64,000 nucleotides of DNA, from the NCBI RefSeq assembly GCF_000003815.2, contig NC_049990.1:1940225-2004224 (forward strand). Reading direction: 5' to 3'. The first letter of the stretch is position 1. Every line of letters begins with the position of its first letter. A program made the translations under genes and the position numbers. The stretch comes from Branchiostoma floridae. Taxonomy: Eukaryota > Chordata > Leptocardii > Amphioxiformes > Branchiostomatidae. The notes beneath the pieces are model-generated. The model ran no database searches. It was given only the letters and a program-made list of their open reading frames with translations, and was not told where the DNA came from. This document shows positions 41,464-52,619 of this stretch, piece after piece.

Positions 41464-41667
41464 TTACAAACTGTTGCACGCTCCGTATTTCTCCACTCGC
41501 CCATTCTCCAGTTTGTCGAGTTCGTTCGTATCAGGCGCTAAATCTCTGCCGACTTTCCTGAGGTATTCCGGGATCCCTGTGCTTCACAGCTCTTGAGAAT
41601 CTCGTTCACTACGAACCCAGACACGACTTCTCCGAAGAAAGGTAGCATTTTGGTCCTCCAGCGCCAT
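41464..41667 (-). pseudogene. Small orphan ORF with one in-frame TGA
   Basis: Unrecognised. From ATG at 41667 the frame reads 27 codons (MALEDQNATF...SQEL), then TGA, then 39 further codons rich in charged residues (GIPEYLRKVGRDLAPDTNEL ... EKYGACNSL) to TAA. About 40-60 nt upstream on minus lie CCGCCCAATC (a GC box fused to a CCAAT box) and CCGCCATT; 108 nt beyond the stop is AATAAA. An alternative frame opens at the second ATG (LPFFGEVVSGFVVNEILKSC...), so a frameshifted gene is possible as well. It could be a decayed small gene or an exon of one; selenocysteine at TGA is conceivable, but I see no evidence for a SECIS element. Confidence 0.35.
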
Positions 41668-42365
41668 GACCACTACTCAATGGCGGACTGTTATTGTCGT
41701 CTGAACTTGATTGGGCGGGGGTGCAAATAAATTTATTTTCCATTTGCAGTTTAAATCGGACATGACTTGAAATAGATTTTATTGTCTTAAATATTATAGG
41801 TAATTCAATGTTGTTTTAAGACAGCAAATGTTTTCTTTGAACAAAGTTAAACTACCGATGTTAATAGAGGGAGCCATTCCCCCTGCCATGCCTGTACTTA
41901 TTCCCCTATCTTGGCAGATGGACGATTCCTGGATATCTCATTCTGATTGGCCAGCGTCCTGTTTGCCTGTCCTCAGTTCATTGGTTTAAACTTTCAACAG
42001 TTTTATCACATATGTGATAATCAAAAATTTAATGCACGGCTGTTACGGCGTCATAACCAGCATGAAATGGGGCCTTCTGATTGGCCCACGTCCCCTGGCT
42101 ATATGATAATGAGTATTGGTGGATAATCATACAGAGATCGTATGTATTAATTAACACGGCCTCAAGTGTTGGGGAAATGAAATGATGAGATAATCGGCCC
42201 CTAGTGACTTTAAAAAAATGCAGCAGGACTTCCGGTCTTCATATCTGGTGTTCTAGATATCTCGCCTTCTAATGGTTGGGACTATAAGTAAATGTGAGTT
42301 TCCTATACTTTTTATGTGGTAACAAATTCATTTTGAAATAAAGACTACATGCATAGTGCCAACTA
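41668..42365. other. Orphan spacer, then start of the next unit
   Basis: 41,700-42,080 carries the GC/CCAAT motif of the small ORF and the 18-bp palindrome TTATCACATATGTGATAA (42003-42020). From about 42,105 (GAGTATTGGTGGATAATC) the ZnF unit boundary sequence resumes. Confidence 0.45.
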
Positions 42366-43366
42366 TTTATTTGAAACAACTTTTAACAAAATGGATCAAT
42401 ACAAACTGTCGAAAACAACAATAAAGATAGATATTAATAAGTAAAGTGAACTTATCCTACAAGAGTATTAACACCTCTGTTGGTCTACTGTTCTCCCATC
42501 TAACTGCAAGCCTAAAATCTATAAAGTTATGGTCTATATAGCTAGAGATACTATTCCTAGAAGAAAAGAAGAAGAGGAATGACAATTATCATCTCAGGCT
42601 GCAAGAAAAGAAAAAAAAAACAACACTATTCTTCATCTTTAGACATTGGCTTAGTAGTGTTCATTAAATGTCGATGAAGGTACAAAAACAATCTTCAATG
42701 TTAAGTTCTAGTTCTACTTTACAAATCAGTGTTAGTTTCTAGCTTAGTTACAAAATAAATGTTAAGTTCTATTTCTAAAAGGCATGTTCTTTCAACTCTA
42801 CTTCATTAGCAAACCATCAAACACTATCTACTATGTACCTTTAAAGGAACTGCAAAACAGCAAACAAAATTCTCCCTTTTCCATGTAGACATACATCAGT
42901 ACTACTACTTTATGTGACTATACCAAAACGTGCTAGTTCTAGTTGGCTTCTAGTTTGCTGCGAAACAATTCAACCAACATCTACAATATCCCATCATAGA
43001 AGTTACGAAACAGGAAATGTACCTAAACATGATATACATGCAACAAAACTGCCATTTTGGAAACTAAATTCTAGAATACAACGGGTAACTGAACTTCACT
43101 ATTTACATGGGATCCATATGACTCCCATAAAAGAAAAGGCTGCGCCTAAAAAACACGAACTGTACTAGCTTTACTGACAACGTGTCAGTGCATGTAACTT
43201 TTCAGGTTCAACTGCTGAATCAACTGTCGGATCTGATTCACTTCCCCACCTGTTGGCTTTATCAGAACTCCTTACACCTGTTTCACACACCTGTTTGTCA
43301 CCTGTGTGAGTGAGCTTGTGTCTCGTAAGACCAAGCTGTCTGAATTACTTGTTTAACTCCTCATAC
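42366..43366 (-). other. 3' UTR / 3' flank of ZnF-9
   Basis: AATAAA (minus) at 42366-42371. Standard unit tail; an out-of-frame CACCTGTTTGTCACCTGTGTGAGTG linker remnant lies around 43,283-43,310. No gene. Confidence 0.6.
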
Positions 43367-43882
43367 TTATACAAGTTCTGTTCTGTGAGTTTTCATGTGT
43401 TTCTTCAGACTATACATCCGACTGAACTGCCTGCTGCATTCCTCACATGTGTAGGGTTTCTCACCTGTGTGAGTGCGCATGTGTCTTTTCAGACTATCCA
43501 GCCGACTGAACTGTCTGCTGCACTCCTCACAACTGTACGGCTTCTCACCGGTATGAGTCATCCTGTGTGCCTTTAGATGATGGAGCAAAGTGAACTGCCT
43601 GCTGCACTCCTCACACATATAGTGTTTCTCATCTGTGTGAGTCCGCACGTGGGCCTTCAGATTACCCAGCTCTCTGAACTTCTTATTGCACTCCTCACAC
43701 CTGTAAGGTTTCTCCCCTGTGTGAGTCCCCATGTGTGTCTTCAGACTATCCAGTCGACTGAACTGCTTGTTGCACTCCTCACACCTGTAGCGTTTCTCCT
43801 CTTTGTTAGATCGCACAGAGAAATCCCTTTTCACCTTTCTCCTGACGTACTCCAAACTCTGTGCACTGCTTGTTGTCGACAT
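43367..43882 (-). CDS. C2H2 zinc-finger protein ZnF-9 (5 fingers)
   Basis: 171 residues, among the shortest arrays. Leader [20 protein letters not shown] with GDV changed to EYV, then [11 protein letters not shown] as in ZnF-6. Fingers: RST, ENA, LHA, RSR, RSK, tail RTELV. Finger 2 has CNKKF; the linker before finger 3 is TDEKHY. All zinc ligands are present. The last finger SRMYSLKKH equals the internal finger 6 of ZnF-5, and RTELV matches the ends of ZnF-3 and ZnF-5, so ZnF-9 may be an internally deleted relative of these. Acceptor TCTCTACAG|AAG, intron from 43905. Five fingers could read about 15 bp. Confidence 0.9.
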   Translation of the reverse strand: MSTTSSAQSLEYVRRKVKRDFSVRSNKEEKRYRCEECNKQFSRLDSLKTHMGTHTGEKPYRCEECNKKFRELGNLKAHVRTHTDEKHYMCEECSRQFTLLHHLKAHRMTHTGEKPYSCEECSRQFSRLDSLKRHMRTHTGEKPYTCEECSRQFSRMYSLKKHMKTHRTELV

Positions 43883-43904
43883 CCTCCTAGATCTTGTGTA
43901 CCTT

Positions 43905-44934
43905 CTGTAGAGACAATAGGGACGATCAATTTAGAAAAGTGTCATGTTAATTGACCCGCAATGCATTATTTTTTCAGGAAGGGGTAGTGAGCGGCAAAAG
44001 TGCGGTTTCATCTTTACCACTTAGTTACAAGCTCAAATACCCTGACGAGAAACTGACCTGCGGTCTTCTTCGATTTTCTCAAGAAAAACGGGCCTTTAAT
44101 GAGATGAACGTATGCGAAAGGGACGGACACCTTTTGTTAACGAGCATAACAATAGGACAAAATCAAAGGAGTACGACTCTTGACACTTAACGCCACCCCA
44201 CGCTTGTAGCTACAGTGAAAACAAAAGAATCTCTTCAAAAAATCTTATCAATTTTCAGGAAAATGAGTGAAATCACTCGGTCAAACTTCAGCGAAAACAG
44301 ACGTTTTTTTGTTCCACATTGCCCCCGAATGTGCAAAGAGAAAACGCTAATTGTGAAAGCACGCCCAAGCATCAGTTACTGAACCTCCCCGTAAAATAAC
44401 AAGGAACACGCCATGATCAACACCAGATGGTGGGAAGCCAAGGGGCGGACGGAGGGGTTTACATATTTCAACTGCGCCCGGCAAACAAACAAAAGGCCGC
44501 TTCTTTTCAACAATAAACAGTGCCAAATTGACTCTGCAAGTGTAGATATACCTAAACACGCCTGCATGTTTACTCTTTAATACGATTATAACCTTATAAA
44601 GCCATTAAAGAAAGATCACCTATAAACCCCTCAAGGGCCCAATAATTTTGTTTACGTTATCTTCTGCCTTCCTCATCGCTTCCCAGGGTGAATTTTGAAT
44701 AAACATTTAACAAAAAATTCCTCCATTTTAGGTTCGGAAAACAGCAAAGCTACAAAGGAACATATGTATCACTTCCTTCTGTAAACAAATTATGGTCTAT
44801 CTTTACACACCCACAGAAGACAGGAAAATAGAGTTGAGTTGACGGGACCCCCACGGAAAATTTATCACGACACGCTTCAGCTTTCTGTCAAATCTAGACA
44901 AGTTTTATGATCAAAATAAAACAGATCGTCTTAC
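43905..44934 (-). other. Intron of ZnF-9
   Basis: Acceptor 43905; donor GATCAG|GTAAGA at 44934. Repeated unit blocks (GAACGTATGCGAAAGGGAC at about 44,105; CATCAGTTACTGAACC at about 44,370). No gene. Confidence 0.65.
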
Positions 44935-45090
44935 CTGATCAAACTGGAACCCTAGTCTTGCACAGAAACACCAGTAGGTTGTCTCTGAAGCCGCGAAAGT
45001 TGTGTGTTATGCCTCGGAAGGACGGGAACTTTTACAAACCGCTGTCGCTCTCCGAGTAAACAGGAAGAAGGCGTCATGTGACCCGGAAGT
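44935..45090 (-). promoter_or_regulatory. Non-coding exon 1 and core promoter of ZnF-9
   Basis: Donor base 44935; GTCATGTGACCCGGAAGT ends at 45090, an intact ETS core with overlapping E-box-like motif. Confidence 0.6.
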
Positions 45091-45850
45091 AATCTTTTGT
45101 TTGGGTCAAGCATTTTCTCCTGGTTATCCAATAGTTGTCGCGACATCGCTCAGTTGAAAGCTGAGGTTGTAGTAATGAGGATATGATATAGAAGAGCAAA
45201 TTGTACAAGTTAAAATTGAGAAGTGATATTACATGTAATACAGGTTTGCGGTATTGGTTAGCCGGCATCCAGGGGTGCCGCCATTTTGTTTCCCATTGGT
45301 GTATGATGGGAATGGTTGTTGCAGTTTCGATATGTTAATATTGACGTGGAATGTTATGAGCGTGTCGTTGCGGTCTTGTCGGATATCAAGGGACGGCAGC
45401 CACAACGAGAAATGTTTGGTCTGTTTCATGGTGGCATGGCGTTTTTTAATCCCTACTGACTACATACTGTCAGCATACATTACCAACCGTCAGTAGCGTT
45501 GTAGACGCACATTAAAGCTTCTAGCCACACGCCGGCTCTGTGATATTGAGTATTGGTGGACCATATGCGGATATGCAAGTAACATTGGTGGATAATCCTT
45601 CAGAGATTATGTGTCTTTATTAAACACTGGTATGGTGTAAGGAAAATAAAATGATTAGATAATCTGTCCCTAGTGACTTTCCAAGTTACTAGGGACAGAT
45701 TATCTCACATGGACAGGACTTACGGTCTTGGTATCTCGTGTACTATATATCCCGTGTTTTATTGCTTGGCATGACAAGTAAATGAGAATTTCCTACGTTC
45801 TTATGTACAAATTCAATGTGAAAGAAAAACTACATGCATTGTTCGAACTG
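45091..45850. promoter_or_regulatory. Upstream block of ZnF-9 and inter-unit boundary
   Basis: YY1-like GCCGCCATTTTG at 45277-45288; the TATA-like motif is mutated (GGATATCAAGGG, about 45,381). A 17-bp perfect hairpin lies at 45658-45704. The boundary segment AGTATTGGTGGA is partly duplicated at 45,550-45,600. Confidence 0.4.
45658..45704. repeat. Perfect 17-bp hairpin
   Basis: GATAATCTGTCCCTAGT (45658-45674) and its exact complement at 45688-45704, loop 13 nt. Other units have only the left arm here. Confidence 0.9.
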
Positions 45851-47024
45851 TTTATTTTAAACAACTTTTTGAACAAAATGGATGAATACAAACTATTGCA
45901 GTTAATAACAAAGATAGATATTAAAAAGTAAAGTGAACTTATACTACAAAAGTATTAACCTCTATTGGTCTACTATTCTCCCATCTAACTACAAGTCTAA
46001 AATCCATAATGTTACGGAACATAGCTAGAGATACTACTCCTAGGAGAAAAGGAAAATAACAAGTTCACTAATCTTGCCCTTCAGTAGATATTAATACTGT
46101 TCAATAGATGTCGACGAAGGCACAAAAACAATGTGTACTGTTAAGTTCCAGTTCTACTTTACAAATCAGTGTTAATTTCTAGCTTACTTTTTTTTTAAAT
46201 AGAACGTAACATTTATTTTGTAACTATGTTAAGTTCTACTTCGTTACTACTACTACCTAATACGAACCGTCACAGAAATTACAAAACACCAAACATAATT
46301 CTACTTTTTTCACGTAGATAAACTGTTTGTGAATATGTTAAAAGGGCACACCAATTTATTTGTTGCTTCTCGGATTTTTTCTTTTAGAAAAAAAAAATTA
46401 AAGTCGGAGTTAGGAGAGATCGGACAGGAAAACCTCAACTTTCAACATTTAGGGGGTCCCTGGTAGCAAATTCCGAAGTTTAAAGAAAAATGATAAACGT
46501 ACAGCTACTGGAATTTGAGGCCCACAGTTAATTAGAGATAGGAGAGGCGGTAAAGTTTTGTTAACATGAGGTGTGACCATCAATTTTTTTTTTTTTTTTC
46601 AAATCGAAAAAAATAAGATCGGGAAATCCGAGAAACAACAAATAAAATTCGTGTGACCTAAAGATACAAAAAACGTGCTAGTTCTTGTTGACTTCAAACA
46701 AGATCCACAATATACCATCAAGTTACAAAACAGAAAATGAACTTGAAAATCATACAAATACAACAAAACCAACATATTGAAAACTAAATTTTACAATAGT
46801 AACACCACGGCAGCTGCACCACGGGTAACTGAACTTCACTATGTACATGGGATCAACATGAAGCACATACCAGAAAGGCTGGCGCCTCAAAAACACGAAC
46901 TGAACTGGCTTTACCGACAACGTGCCAATGCGTGTAACTTTTCAGGTTCAACTGCTGACTCAACTGTTAAATCTGATTCACTTCCCCACCTGCTGGCTAC
47001 ATTAATAAAACTCACACCTGTTTG
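45851..47024 (-). other. 3' UTR / 3' flank of ZnF-10
   Basis: AATAAA (minus) at 45851-45856. Interrupted by a 315-bp MITE at 46344-46658. The last part before the stop (46,860-47,020) is the conserved post-stop block. Confidence 0.6.
46344..46658. mobile_element. 315-bp inverted-repeat MITE, GGKCACAC ends
   Basis: The left end GGGCACACCAATTTATTTG and the complement of the right end (GGTCACACGAATTTTATTTG) match imperfectly for about 40 nt (…TTCTCGGATTT). Poly-T runs at both inner sides. Flanking TAAAA/TAAAG suggests a 4-5 bp target duplication. Absent at this place in the other units. Non-coding. Confidence 0.75.
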
Positions 47025-47597
<573 letters not shown>

Positions 47598-47675
47598 TCA
47601 ACGCTTCATCCATACTCAAATGCATGCATTTTTACATGCAATGCATGCATTGTTAGTAAGGCGTGGTAAAGCCGG

Positions 47676-47868
47676 CTTTACAAATCAAGAATTTAGCTCG
47701 GCCGAGTGTCAGCGAGCTCTAAATTACGAGGAGGTATGACNNNNNNNNNNNNNNNNNNNNNNNNNNNNNNNNNNNNNNNNNNNNNNNNNNNNNNNNNNNN
47801 NNNNNNNNNNNNNNNNNNNNNNNNNNNNNNNNNNNNNNNNGGCCGAGCTAAATTCTTGATTTGTAAAG
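47676..47868. mobile_element. Inverted-repeat element containing an assembly gap
   Basis: Perfect 28-nt inverted arms (47676-47703 and 47841-47868; CTTTACAAATCAAGAATTTA...) enclose 100 N (47741-47840). The interior is unknown; 100 is a conventional placeholder, so the true size is not known. A palindromic MITE that could not be read through is the simplest explanation. Confidence 0.7.
47741..47840. other. Assembly gap (100 N)
   Basis: Exactly 100 unresolved bases. Confidence 1.
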
Positions 47869-47898
47869 GGGACTCAAGGGGCGAAAGTGGGATTTGTT

Positions 47899-48052
47899 TA
47901 CTCTCCAAGCAGAGATTGAATCGCGAAGATAAAGTAGTAGTCGGTAAATTTACAGGCGCGCTTCTCGTTTTTAGGAAGAGGTAAAAAGAGCGCGCCCGTA
48001 AATTTCCCGACTACTATCATATCTCCGCGATTCAATCTCTGCTTGGAGAGTA
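47899..48052. mobile_element. 154-bp foldback MITE, TACTCTCCAAGCAGA ends
   Basis: The two halves are long imperfect inverted repeats: TACTCTCCAAGCAGAG...AATCGCG...GTAGTAGTCGG...GGCGCGC against their complement. It would fold almost end to end. Same termini as 56791-56888. Target duplication not clear here. Confidence 0.8.
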
Positions 48053-48233
48053 GGGTTTATCTTTACCCATTAACTGACAAAGAATCTTCATGGAAAGGAG
48101 AAGCAACTGATAGATCTTTGCCAAATTGCACGCAGAAATCACTACAAATGCGCTGGCAAGAACCTGGTCTGCAGTCTGACCCTTTGGATTTTGCGGTCTT
48201 CCTTCAAGATTTTGTCATGAAAACGGTTTTAAT

Positions 48234-48647
48234 TTTTTTTAATTTTTTTATTTATTTGCAAATCCATGCCCGTAGGCTAATTGCAATGATACAGACAGTG
48301 AGCATAGTTCCATAGATAGGAATAACCATTATCATCAAGTATTTGTTTTACATGTTGGAGCCAAGTTTTCTTATGATTGTTTAAAGGTACATTTTGTTGG
48401 CAGAGTAGTGCGTCTATTTGTAAAGGGTGTGTAGAGTAATCTAACTGTTTAAGGCGTAGCCAGTACTTAACTATGCGGATTGCTATATCTATGCCTGTTG
48501 GATAGACTCCGAGTTCTGCTCTACATGCGGAGTTACAGGAATTCCTGTGCACGCCAAGAATATTTTTACAAAAGCGGGTTTGGATATTTTCCACTGGGCA
48601 GTTATCTTTTCCACAGTCTATACCCAAAATCTCACTACCATATAACA
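48234..48647 (-). mobile_element. Short 5'-truncated LINE insertion
   Basis: Flanked by TTTTAAT (48227-48233 and 48648-48654), a sequence present once in other units (GGTTTTTAATGAG). On minus the reading frame (LYGSEILGIDCGKDN, then NIQTRFCKNILGVHRNS, CRAELGVYPTGIDIAIRIVKYWLRL) is the C-terminal part of a LINE reverse transcriptase-like protein. It is followed by an A-rich tail (T-rich on plus at 48,231-48,255). Only about 130 codons remain. Confidence 0.75.
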
Positions 48648-49456
48648 TTTTAATGAGATGAACGTATGCGAAAGGGACCGACATCTATTGTTTACGAGCA
48701 TAACAATAGGACAAGAACAAAGGAGTACGACTCCTGGCGCTAAACGTCACCCCACGCTTGTAAAAACAAAGAAATGGTGAAACAAAGAAATGGTGAATCT
48801 CTCGAATTATCAGTTTCTTGCCAAATTTGTGGTATCGCTCGGTCAAACGTTAGCGAAATCGGATGCCTTTTCTCGACATGTCGCCAGTGGTCCCACAAAA
48901 TACTAAGAGAAGCCCCTAAATTTGAAAACACTTCCGGTAAAATGGAACACGCCATGATGAACACCTCAATACCGGGAGGTTTCTGTCCCAGGGGCGGACG
49001 TAGAGGTTTACAGTATACCGTACATCTTTCAACTTCGCCGTGAATACCAGTAAGACGTTTCTAAACACCAATGGACACTTGAAAATTACCTCTGCACTTG
49101 AAAATGGACCTAAACACACTTGCACTTTCACCCATTTTGGTAATTACAGTACAAACAATTCTTAACAGACAGACCCTCGGTAAACCCCTCATGGCCCCAC
49201 GTTGTTTACGTTATGTTCTGTCTTCCTCCTTGCTTTCCCCGAGTTAATTTTGAATAAACATTAATAGAAACTTTCCTGCAGTTTAGACGAGGAAACGGCA
49301 AAGCTACGAAGGAACATGTGTATCACTTCCTTCTGCAGATTATGGTCTGTTTTTAACAGCAAAATGGAGCTGAGTTTAATACCAGTTGACGGGACCCAGG
49401 GACTTTCTGTCAAATCTACAGAAATTTTATGGTGAAATTAGAACAGATCGTCTTAC

Positions 49457-49624
49457 CTGAACAAACTTGAACCCTAGCCTTGCACACAAACACCAGAAGG
49501 TTGCCTCTAAAGCCGCGAAAGTTGTAGTATTTTCTTCGGAAGGACGGGAACTTTTCCAAACCGCTGCGCTGTCTCTCTCGACTCACCGAGTAAACAGGAA
49601 GACGGCGTTATGTGACCCGGAAGT
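49457..49624 (-). promoter_or_regulatory. Non-coding exon 1 and core promoter of ZnF-10
   Basis: Donor base 49457; TTATGTGACCCGGAAGT ends at 49624, intact ETS core. Exon sequence close to that of ZnF-6. Confidence 0.6.
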
Positions 49625-50522
49625 ATTCTATTGTTCTGGGTCAAACATCATCTCCTGGTTATCCAATAGTTGTCGGGACATCGCTCAGCTGAATGCTGAG
49701 GTTGTAGTAATGGGGATTGATTTAGAAGAGCCAATGGTATCCGCTCCAAATTACTCCCAAGAACTGGAGAATTAGTATTACATGTATTACAGGTTTGCGT
49801 TATGGTTTACGAGTAGCTTGCCTCCACGGGCCTCGCCATTTTGATTCCCATTGGTGCATGATGGGAATGGGTGTTGCAATTTCGATGTGTTAATATTCTT
49901 CCTCTGCTTCCAAAATAGAAGTCAAACCCAACCTTTTGAGAAATAGCCAACACTAGTACTATAGAGTATTGTTTACAACTGTTCATTGTCACTTGTATAT
50001 CTCCTATGTTTATACTGTGTACTTGCAATTAGCCCTCGGGCACGAACTTGCAAATAAACTTGTTATTAATATTGGGTGTTATGAGCGTGTCGTTGCGCCC
50101 TTGTCGGATATAAAGGGACAGTAGACACAACGATAAATGTTTGGTCTGTTTTACGGTGGCATGACGTTTTTAATCCCTACTGACTACTGTCCGCATACAT
50201 TACCAACCGTCAGTACCGTTGTAGACGCACATTAAAGCTTCTAGCCACACACCGGCTCTGTGATATTGAGTATTGGTGGATAATGCTACAGAGATGGTGT
50301 GTATAATAACACTGTTCAGGTGTTGGGGAAATGAAATGATTAGATAATCGCCCCCTAGTGACTTTCAAAGAAAATACATCAGGACTTCCGGTCTTGGTTT
50401 CTTGTATGCTGAATATCTCGTGTTCTATTGGTTGGGATGATGAGTAACTGAGAATTTTCTATATTTCTCATGTGCTAAGAAATTTAATGTGAAAGAAAAA
50501 CTGCATTCTTTTTTTCGAACTG
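49625..50522. promoter_or_regulatory. Upstream block of ZnF-10 and inter-unit boundary
   Basis: The YY1-like motif is degraded (CCTCGCCATTTTG, about 49,832). About 180 bp around 49,895-50,075 interrupt the block; on minus this piece ends in GCAAGTACACAGTATAAAC-like sequence and looks like an insertion of unknown type. The plus-strand TATAAA is at 50109-50114. Confidence 0.4.
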
Positions 50523-51676
50523 TTTATTTGAAAGCAACTGTTAACAAAATAGATAAATGCAAACTGTCAAAATCAACAACAAAAATAGTTAGTAATCAAT
50601 AAAGTGAACTTATCATACTAAATTCTTAACACTTCTGCTACTCTTTTGTTATGCCATCTAAATTTAAACTACAAGCCTAAATATATATATATACACATGT
50701 AACGTTACGAAACATTGAGGTACTATTCCAAGAAGAACAGGAAAATAACACTAGTACATTTATCATCATCGCTGGTTCTATATTCACTCATAAAAGGAAA
50801 ACTCCTTCCCCCTGTACTCATTAACTTGCTACTGTTCCTCATTTGTTAATGAGGGTACAAAAACAATGTTTAGCTTTAGCTTACAAAACAATGTTAAGTT
50901 CTAGATTAAAACAGCAATGATAAGTTCAACCTAAAGAAAACAAAGTTATGTTCTACTTTACAAAAACAATGCTAAGTTTGTTCTATGCAGATCATAAAAG
51001 ACAGGAAATCAACTTAAACCAAGGAGCTTCTTGCTTAAACACAATAAGCTTCCAACAAAACAAACACCTTCGAAACTAACTTCTAAAAACCACAACCAAC
51101 TATTCATGTAAAATCAAAACTACTTCCATAACTGTCATTTTTCAACTGTCCAAATCAAGATTTTCAAAATGTTGTCCTTTTATGCGAAAATGGAACACAT
51201 GACTAAAAGTTGTTGCCTCAAAAACAAAAACTGAAGTGACTTTACTGACAACGTGCTAATAAGGCAGGTAAGTCTTCGGAAGCAACAGCTGACTGAACTG
51301 TGTGATTCGTTTTCCCAGGGTTCATCACGTGTCCACATGGGTTACACCACATCTGCTGCACTCCTCACACCTTTTGAGTTTTCCCCTATGTCATTTTCAC
51401 CCAAACAGATGAACTTTTGGAGAAAACAGAAACTGAAGTGACTTTACTGATAACGTGCTTATGAAGCACATAAGTCTTCACGATCAACAGATGCCTGAAC
51501 TATGTGATTCACTTTGCTAAGGTTCATTAAATGTTCACCTGGCTTAGATCACCTGGATTGCTGAACTGCATGCTTCACTTCTCACACCTTTGAGTCGCTT
51601 ATGGGCCCGCATGTGAGTCTTTAGATTTCCCAGCTGACTGAACTGCCTGCTGCACTCCTCACACATGTAGGGTTTT
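50523..51676 (-). other. 3' UTR / 3' flank of ZnF-11, with partial tandem duplication
   Basis: AATAAA (minus) at 50523-50528. The post-stop block occurs twice, at about 51,235-51,370 and 51,436-51,595, each ending in a degenerate CACTCCTCACACCTTT finger remnant. 51544-51700 is the out-of-frame continuation of the ZnF-11 array. Confidence 0.6.
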
Positions 51677-52597
51677 TCACCTGTGTGAGTCCGCATGTGA
51701 GTCTTCAGAGTATCCAGCCGACTGCTTGCTGCATTCCTCACACGTGTAGGGTTTCTCTCCTGTGTGAGTTCGCATGTGATTGTTCAGAGCACCCAGGTGA
51801 TTAAACTGCCTGCTGCACTCCTCACACTTGTAGGGTTTATCCCCTGTGTGAGTCCGCATGTGACTGTTCAGATTTCCAAGCTGACAGAATTGCCTGCTGC
51901 ACTCCTCACACCTGTAGGGTTTCTCACCTGTGTGAGTCCGCATGTGATTATTCAGATGATCCAGCCTGCCAAACTGCCTGCTGCACTCCTCACACTTGTA
52001 AGGTTTCTCCCCTGTGTGAGTCCGTGCATGAGTTTTCAACTCACCGAGCTGACAAAATTGTTTGCTGCACTCCTCACACATGTAGGGCTTCTCACCGGTG
52101 TGAGTTCGCATGTGAATCTTAAGACCACTCTGCTGACTGAATTGTTTACTGCACTCCTCACACTTGTAGGGTTTCTCACCTGTGTGAGTCCGCATGTGGG
52201 TCTTCAAATTAGCCAGGAGACTAAACTGCCTGCTACACGCATCACACTTGTAAGGTTTCTCCCCAGTGTGGATCCGCATGTGAATCTTTAGAGAACCCGA
52301 CTGACTGAACTGTCTACTGCATTCCTTACAAGTGTAGGGTTTCTCTCCTGTGTGAGTCTGCATGTGAGCCTTTAGATTACTCATCTGACTGAACTGCTGG
52401 CTACAATCCTCACATTTGTAGGGTTTCTCCCCTGTGTGAGTCCGCATGTGAGCCTTTAGATTACTCATCCGACTGAACTGCTTGCTACAATCCTCACACC
52501 TGTAGCGTTCCTCCTCTCTGGCAGATTGCACGGAAGAATCATTTTTCCCCTTTCTCCTGACGTCACCCAAACCCTGGGCACCGCTTGTTGTCGACAT
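51677..52597 (-). CDS. C2H2 zinc-finger protein ZnF-11 (9 fingers, frameshifted tenth)
   Basis: 306 residues; leader [20 protein letters not shown], then [11 protein letters not shown]. Nine intact fingers: RNA, QNA, QSI, LNT, QGI, QET, RHN, QNS, HAN. Finger 10 loses its frame after CEECSKQ because five bases (AACTG, between two ACTG repeats) are missing near 51,723, giving [18 protein letters not shown]. In the other frame the array continues with [12 protein letters not shown] and one more full finger (QNT) to 51544. Fingers 1 and 2 are near-duplicates (FS.MSNLKAH). Asn and Ile at position 6 are unusually common. Acceptor TCTCTACAG|AAT, intron from 52620. Confidence 0.88.
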   Translation of the reverse strand: MSTTSGAQGLGDVRRKGKNDSSVQSAREEERYRCEDCSKQFSRMSNLKAHMRTHTGEKPYKCEDCSQQFSQMSNLKAHMQTHTGEKPYTCKECSRQFSQSGSLKIHMRIHTGEKPYKCDACSRQFSLLANLKTHMRTHTGEKPYKCEECSKQFSQQSGLKIHMRTHTGEKPYMCEECSKQFCQLGELKTHARTHTGEKPYKCEECSRQFGRLDHLNNHMRTHTGEKPYRCEECSRQFCQLGNLNSHMRTHTGDKPYKCEECSRQFNHLGALNNHMRTHTGEKPYTCEECSKQSAGYSEDSHADSHR

Positions 52598-52619
52598 CCT
52601 CCTAGATCTTATGCAAATT

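Noticed and set aside
41464..41667. Selenoprotein interpretation of the in-frame TGA
   Set aside because: No SECIS element was identifiable by eye and an alternative frameshift explanation exists; kept only as a possibility.
16087..45146. ORFs through exon 1 beginning MSRQLLDNQE (ZnF-3, -7, -9 units)
   Set aside because: Considered as a coding first exon. The frame differs or the ATG is absent in other units, and the predicted splice phase would enter the wrong frame of the ZnF exon.
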